A stretch of DNA of 64,000 nt from Xiheimicrobium sp033763395 (GTDB taxonomy: Bacteria; Myxococcota; Myxococcia; Myxococcales; Myxococcaceae), in assembly GCA_033763395.1 (NCBI GenBank), contig JANRKQ010000129.1, positions 1 through 64,000 of the forward strand, in the 5' to 3' direction. Both the position numbers and the translations under genes were made by a program. Every line of letters begins with the position of its first letter. The stretch's first letter is position 1. Positions 60,399-64,000 of the stretch are shown here, piece by piece. The notes below the pieces were generated by a model, which had not been told where the DNA came from, ran no database searches, and saw nothing but the letters and a program-made list of their open reading frames with translations.

Positions 60399-61529
60399 TC
60401 AAGGCGAGATGGCCGTGCGGATGAGGGGCTTGAGGGCCTGCTCGAGGTTGACCGAGAAGCCGACCACGCCGCTCTCGGCCGACGAGCGCATCTCCTGGGT
60501 GACGAGCATCGCGGCGTAGCCGGCCTGGCGGTCGACCCACGGCGTGAAGCCGAAGGCGCCAGGAGACGAGATGACGTCGCAGCCCTGCCCGGGCGTGTCG
60601 CACTCGAGCCAGGCGCCCAGGCCGTAGCGGAACGGGAGCCCGAGCGCCTGCACCGGGCTGACGCCGACGGTGACGCCGGGGAAGGGCTCCTTGCCCTGCT
60701 CGTCGTACAGCGCCGGGGCGCCGATGACGGTGGTGCCGAGGGTGCCGCGGCCCGCGTTGACGAGCAGCAGCTTCGCGTACTCGTTCGGCGTGAGGACGAG
60801 CCCACCGGCGATGAGGGGGTTCTGTCGGCCGGCGCGCTGCAGGGGCGCGCAGAAGTACTCGGCCTCGCCCGACAGGCCGAGGGGCTGGCGCGCCACCTCG
60901 TCGAAGAGCTGCGGCCACGTCTTGCCCGTCACCACCTCGGCCATGCGCGCCGCCACGTGCATGTGGGTCGAGCCGTAGTCGTACCGGGTGCCCGGCGGCG
61001 CATCGAGGGTGACGCCCGACAGCACGTTGACGCAGGCCGCGAGGGTCGTGAGCGGGTTCGAGGTGCAGAGGTTCGTCGGTGGCAGGCCCGAGGTGAACGA
61101 CAGCAACTGTCGCAGGGTGATGGCCGCCCTCGGGCCGGTCCACCCCAGGACCTGGCCCGTGGTCGAGTCGAGCGAGAGCTGCCCACGCCGAATGACCTCG
61201 AACAGCACCATCGCCGACACCAGCTTCGAGGCCGAGGCCACCGCGATGCGCGACTCGCCGTTGATGGGCCCGAGGTACTTCTCGAACACCTTCTGCCCCT
61301 GGGCGTCGAAGACCACGAGACCCATCGCGCCGCTCCCGCCGTCGCGCGTCGTCACCCGCTCGGTGAACAGCGCGTCGACCGCCGCCCACCGGTTCACGCC
61401 GCCGTCCGCCAGCCCCGCGTCTTGAACGACGGGTGGCTCGTTGCCGCCTGCGTCCGGGTCGAACGGAATGGGCGGCATCCTCACGCCACACCCGACGCAC
61501 AGCAGCACCCAGCCCATGAGCGAACGCAT
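60399..61529 (-). CDS. Serine hydrolase lipoprotein, beta-lactamase/DD-peptidase fold
   Basis: 376 residues. The lipobox LLCVGC gives Cys14. An Asp/Gly-rich linker runs to about 48, then the penicillin-binding fold with S-x-x-K at Ser99-Lys102 (VASASKLVSAM). The usual YxN position reads YGS (YDYGSTHMH). C-terminal strands include SPGAFGFTPWVDR. Such proteins are usually esterases or peptidases rather than beta-lactamases. ATG 61529 was chosen for the lipobox. It lies upstream of the tetR regulatory region on the same strand and diverges from the M20 peptidase. Confidence 0.85.
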   Translation of the reverse strand: MRSLMGWVLLCVGCGVRMPPIPFDPDAGGNEPPVVQDAGLADGGVNRWAAVDALFTERVTTRDGGSGAMGLVVFDAQGQKVFEKYLGPINGESRIAVASASKLVSAMVLFEVIRRGQLSLDSTTGQVLGWTGPRAAITLRQLLSFTSGLPPTNLCTSNPLTTLAACVNVLSGVTLDAPPGTRYDYGSTHMHVAARMAEVVTGKTWPQLFDEVARQPLGLSGEAEYFCAPLQRAGRQNPLIAGGLVLTPNEYAKLLLVNAGRGTLGTTVIGAPALYDEQGKEPFPGVTVGVSPVQALGLPFRYGLGAWLECDTPGQGCDVISSPGAFGFTPWVDRQAGYAAMLVTQEMRSSAESGVVGFSVNLEQALKPLIRTAISP

Positions 61530-61608
61530 GCGACCTCCAACCCCCGAGCTTGCCAGAAGTTGTACGACGCCCGTGAAAGACGCGGCCCGCTGTGCGACGG
61601 TGAACGAC

Positions 61609-63051
61609 ATGCGGTCCCTTCGCTTCGTCGTCGTCGTGCTCGTCTCGGCCTGTGCCACCACGCCGCCTCCGCCCACGGAAGCGCCGCCGGGGATCGAGCG
61701 GCACGCCAACGCCATCGATTGGGCGAAGGCTGGAGACGAGGCCGCCCAGGTGCTCGCGGGCTACCTGCGCGTCGACACGTTCAACCCGCCCGGCAACGAG
61801 ACGCGCGGCGCGCAGTACCTCGCCGACGTGCTCGCGAAGGAAGGCATCACCGCCGAGCTGCTCGAGTTCGCCCCGGGCCGCAGCAACCTCATCGCCAGAC
61901 TCCCGGCGACCGGCCCGGCGAAGGACAAGCCGCTGTGCCTGCTTTCGCACATCGACGTGGTGCCAGCCGAGGCCGACGCGTGGCCGAAGGACAAGGGCCC
62001 GCTCTCGGGCGTCATCGACGAGAACGGCGTCATCTGGGGCCGCGGCGCGCTCGACATGAAGGGCATGGGCGTGCTCGAGCTGATGACGCTGGTGTGGCTC
62101 AAGCGCGCGAACGTGCCGCTGGCACGCGACGTGGTGCTTCTGGCCGTGGGTGACGAAGAGGTCGACAACCTCGGCATGAAGCAGCTCGTCGAGCAGCACT
62201 GGAGCCGCCTCGACTGCGGCCAACTCGTCAACGAAGGCGGGCTCGGCGTGAAGAACCTGCTCTTCGAGGGCCAGACGGTGTTCGCCGTGTCCGTCGCCGA
62301 GAAGGGCGCGCTGTGGCTGCGCATGACGGCGAGCGGAGAGGCCGGCCACGGGTCGACCCCCGTGCCAGGGCGCGCGCCCACGCGGCTGGTCGAGGCGGTG
62401 AAGGCGCTCTCGACCCGCACGCCGAAGCCGCAGATTCACGCCGCGCTGTACGAGCTGCTCCGGCGCATCGGCGAGCAGAAGGGCGGGGCGACGGGCTTCA
62501 TCCTGCAGCGGCCGTTGCTCGTCGACTGGTTCGTCACCGGCCGCCTGATGTCGAAGCCCCCCACGCGCGCGGGCATCACCAACACCTGCCAGGTGACGGG
62601 CTTCGACGGGAAGGGCAGCGCGCCGAACGTCATTCCTTCGCAGGTGGCGGCCATCATCGACTGCCGGCTCCTGCCAGGCACCACGCCCGAGGCGGTGCTG
62701 GAAGAGCTCAAAGGGCTGGTGAAGGGCGTCGAGGGCATCGAGTTCACGGTGCTGAACGCCGACAGCGCGAACGAGTCGACGTGGAACGACCCGTTCTTCG
62801 ACGCGCTCGCCCGCCAGGCAGTGAACGGTCGCACCGACGTCGTCGCGGGCCCGGTCCTCTCGCCCGGCTACACCGACTCGTTGCTGGCGCGCCCCAAAGG
62901 GACGCGGGCGTACGGCATGGTGCCCTTCGAGGTGACGCAGGAAGAGCTCGGCACCATGCACGGGCGCGACGAGCGCGTCTCGAAGGCCAACGTCGCGCGC
63001 GGCCTCGAGGTGCTCTTTCGTGCGGTCGTCGACGTCAGCGCCGCGCCCTGA
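61609..63051 (+). CDS. M20-family zinc peptidase lipoprotein
   Basis: 480 residues. The lipobox LVSAC gives Cys15. Metal ligands are visible in CLLSHIDVVPA (His), GRGALDMKG (Asp) and AVGDEEVDN (Glu pair), with late GRDERVS. A dimerisation insert lies at about 240-370. Family members cleave dipeptides or N-acyl amino acids; being a lipoprotein, it should act in the periplasm or outside. ATG 61609 was chosen for the lipobox. It converges with the last gene, 6 bases away. Confidence 0.88.
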   Translation: MRSLRFVVVVLVSACATTPPPPTEAPPGIERHANAIDWAKAGDEAAQVLAGYLRVDTFNPPGNETRGAQYLADVLAKEGITAELLEFAPGRSNLIARLPATGPAKDKPLCLLSHIDVVPAEADAWPKDKGPLSGVIDENGVIWGRGALDMKGMGVLELMTLVWLKRANVPLARDVVLLAVGDEEVDNLGMKQLVEQHWSRLDCGQLVNEGGLGVKNLLFEGQTVFAVSVAEKGALWLRMTASGEAGHGSTPVPGRAPTRLVEAVKALSTRTPKPQIHAALYELLRRIGEQKGGATGFILQRPLLVDWFVTGRLMSKPPTRAGITNTCQVTGFDGKGSAPNVIPSQVAAIIDCRLLPGTTPEAVLEELKGLVKGVEGIEFTVLNADSANESTWNDPFFDALARQAVNGRTDVVAGPVLSPGYTDSLLARPKGTRAYGMVPFEVTQEELGTMHGRDERVSKANVARGLEVLFRAVVDVSAAP

Positions 63052-63057
63052 CGCCGC

Positions 63058-63945
63058 TCACTTCGGCGCCTTGCCGGTGAGGCACGAGGGCACCCGGTCG
63101 ACACCGCCGAAGAAGCGCTCCACCAGCTTCGCCCACGCCCGCGCGTTCTGCGGCGCCTGGCACTTGAAGGGCTTCTTCACCACGCCGCCGCTCATCACCT
63201 CGCGCTGCTCCTTGAAGTACCGCAGCGCCAGGTCGGCCGCGTACTCGCGCACGCCGTTTCCGGGCATGAACGAGTAGTACGTGCCGCCCTTCACGATGAG
63301 GGGCTCGGGCACGTAGCGCGTGAGGCAATCGATGGTGGTGCCGCAGCGCTTGACGAGGTCGTCGTAGTCCTCCGACAACGCGCGCGTCGACCAGCCGTCG
63401 TCGTTCAGGTGGAACACCTCGTGAAAGAGCAGGCCGCGCACCACCGGGAGTGAGCCGTTCAGCGTGCCGTTGACGTTGTATGAGATGGTCCAATCGATGG
63501 CGAAGGCGGCCGGCGTTCGTTTCTTGAGGGAGCGGAAGAAGCGCAGCTCGAGCGCGCGCCAGCGGTACGCGAGGGGCGCCGCGGCCTTCGCCTCGGTGTC
63601 CGAGAGGAACGTGTCGATGTCGAGGAGCGCCTGCGCGGCGAACTCGAGGTGCCGGCGCTCGGCGCCCACCGGCCGCTGCGGCACGAGGTGAATGACGCCG
63701 CGGTAGCCACCTTCGAAGTCCTCCTCGGGGAGCACGCCTACGACGTGGCCGGTCTTGTCGTACAGCGCCTTCGCGAGCGTCGCCGAGGCCGCGTCGTCGG
63801 CGAGGTGCAGCTCGAGCAGACAGCGCACCCGCGTGGGCTCGTCTCCCGTCGGGCACCGGGGGGCGTCGAGGGCCATCAGCGCCGCCGCACGCTCGACCGA
63901 GATGGCCGGAGCCTGAGACAGCAGGAGGAAGACGAGCGCGGACAT
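63058..63945 (-). CDS. Secreted HExxH protein of unknown family
   Basis: 295 residues with a short signal peptide (MSALVFLLLSQAPA). A zinc-protease-like helix, RGLLFHEVFHLNDDGWSTRA, carries HEVFH, with a downstream acidic SEDYDDL. Residues before it include AIDWTISYNVNGTLNGSLPV. It has cysteines that could pair (RCGTTIDC, KCQAPQ). I do not recognise a peptidase family, so activity is inferred. ATG 63945 was chosen for the leader; the remaining bases to the window end hold nothing I can call. Confidence 0.6.
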   Translation of the reverse strand: MSALVFLLLSQAPAISVERAAALMALDAPRCPTGDEPTRVRCLLELHLADDAASATLAKALYDKTGHVVGVLPEEDFEGGYRGVIHLVPQRPVGAERRHLEFAAQALLDIDTFLSDTEAKAAAPLAYRWRALELRFFRSLKKRTPAAFAIDWTISYNVNGTLNGSLPVVRGLLFHEVFHLNDDGWSTRALSEDYDDLVKRCGTTIDCLTRYVPEPLIVKGGTYYSFMPGNGVREYAADLALRYFKEQREVMSGGVVKKPFKCQAPQNARAWAKLVERFFGGVDRVPSCLTGKAPK

Positions 63946-64000
63946 GGCAGGTTGGACGACCGGGGCGCCGCTCCGGTTCCTGGGCGCAGTCTGGCGCACC

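Noticed and set aside
60399..61529. True beta-lactamase resistance gene
   Set aside because: It has SxxK but YGS in place of YxN and is a lipoprotein with a long linker, which fits general serine hydrolases better.

Overview
The window is about 64 kb of GC-rich DNA, roughly two thirds G+C, packed with genes that have short gaps and many 4-base start/stop overlaps. It reads as a chromosomal segment of a myxobacterium (Myxococcota). The evidence is a secreted protein with a MYXO-CTERM-like tail (Gly-Cys, membrane segment, Arg cluster), many lipoproteins with Asp/Ala/Gly-rich linkers, a TonB-dependent receptor carrying its own TonB-like domain, cysteine-repeat lipoproteins and an AtoE-type fatty acid transporter. 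I see no rRNA, tRNA, CRISPR array, prophage or intact insertion sequence.

Layout. 0.1-2.8 kb (minus): a secreted VIT/von Willebrand A protein with an exosortase-type C-terminal tail, translationally coupled to an exosortase-family transpeptidase. 2.9-9.7 kb: housekeeping genes (CoA-type Nudix hydrolase, TspO, SthA-type flavoprotein, small HD alarmone-hydrolase-like protein, mannose-1-phosphate guanylyltransferase, DUF4291, ABC exporter). 9.7-16.2 kb: a lone ATP synthase delta gene, a LysR regulator, then a stress-type group of Hsp70-like protein, RpoH-like sigma factor and ribosome hibernation factor. 16.3-26.1 kb: a TPR protein with recently expanded in-frame repeats, a probable barrel protein, a P-type ATPase, a double M16 peptidase, a toxin-antitoxin remnant and a transglutaminase-like/TPR protein.

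26.1-29.1 kb: gyrB, preceded by about 500 bases without a gene that hold a perfect 18-bp palindrome. 29.1-32.4 kb and 42.4-46.2 kb are two copies of one two-gene module: a membrane protein of the same family, then a large cysteine-containing lipoprotein that overlaps it by 4 bases. Between them lie an M50 site-2 protease with CBS domains, AtoE, two small proteins, a block of about 63-bp intergenic repeats, a three-gene unit (HExxH protein, secreted protein, S26-like protein), and a TonB receptor with its lipoprotein.

46.2-54.1 kb: mostly exported proteins, including the MYXO-CTERM protein, a CehA/McbA-type PHP lipoprotein, a trypsin-like lipoprotein and a lone Imm1-like immunity protein, plus a cytoplasmic ferredoxin-CDGSH fusion. 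54.1-60.4 kb: a compact operon of TetR regulator, two MacB/LolCE-type permeases, a LolA-like carrier, an outer-membrane barrel and a LolD/MacB-type ATPase. It has matching operator-like sites in front of tetR and in front of the first permease. 60.4-64 kb: a beta-lactamase-fold lipoprotein, an M20 peptidase lipoprotein and a secreted HExxH protein.

The common theme is the cell envelope: sorting to the surface, trans-envelope transport, and secreted hydrolases. The best candidates for under-described biology are the exosortase/VIT pair, the duplicated membrane-protein/lipoprotein module, and the TetR-controlled MacB-LolA-barrel operon. All calls come from reading the sequence; no database search was run.
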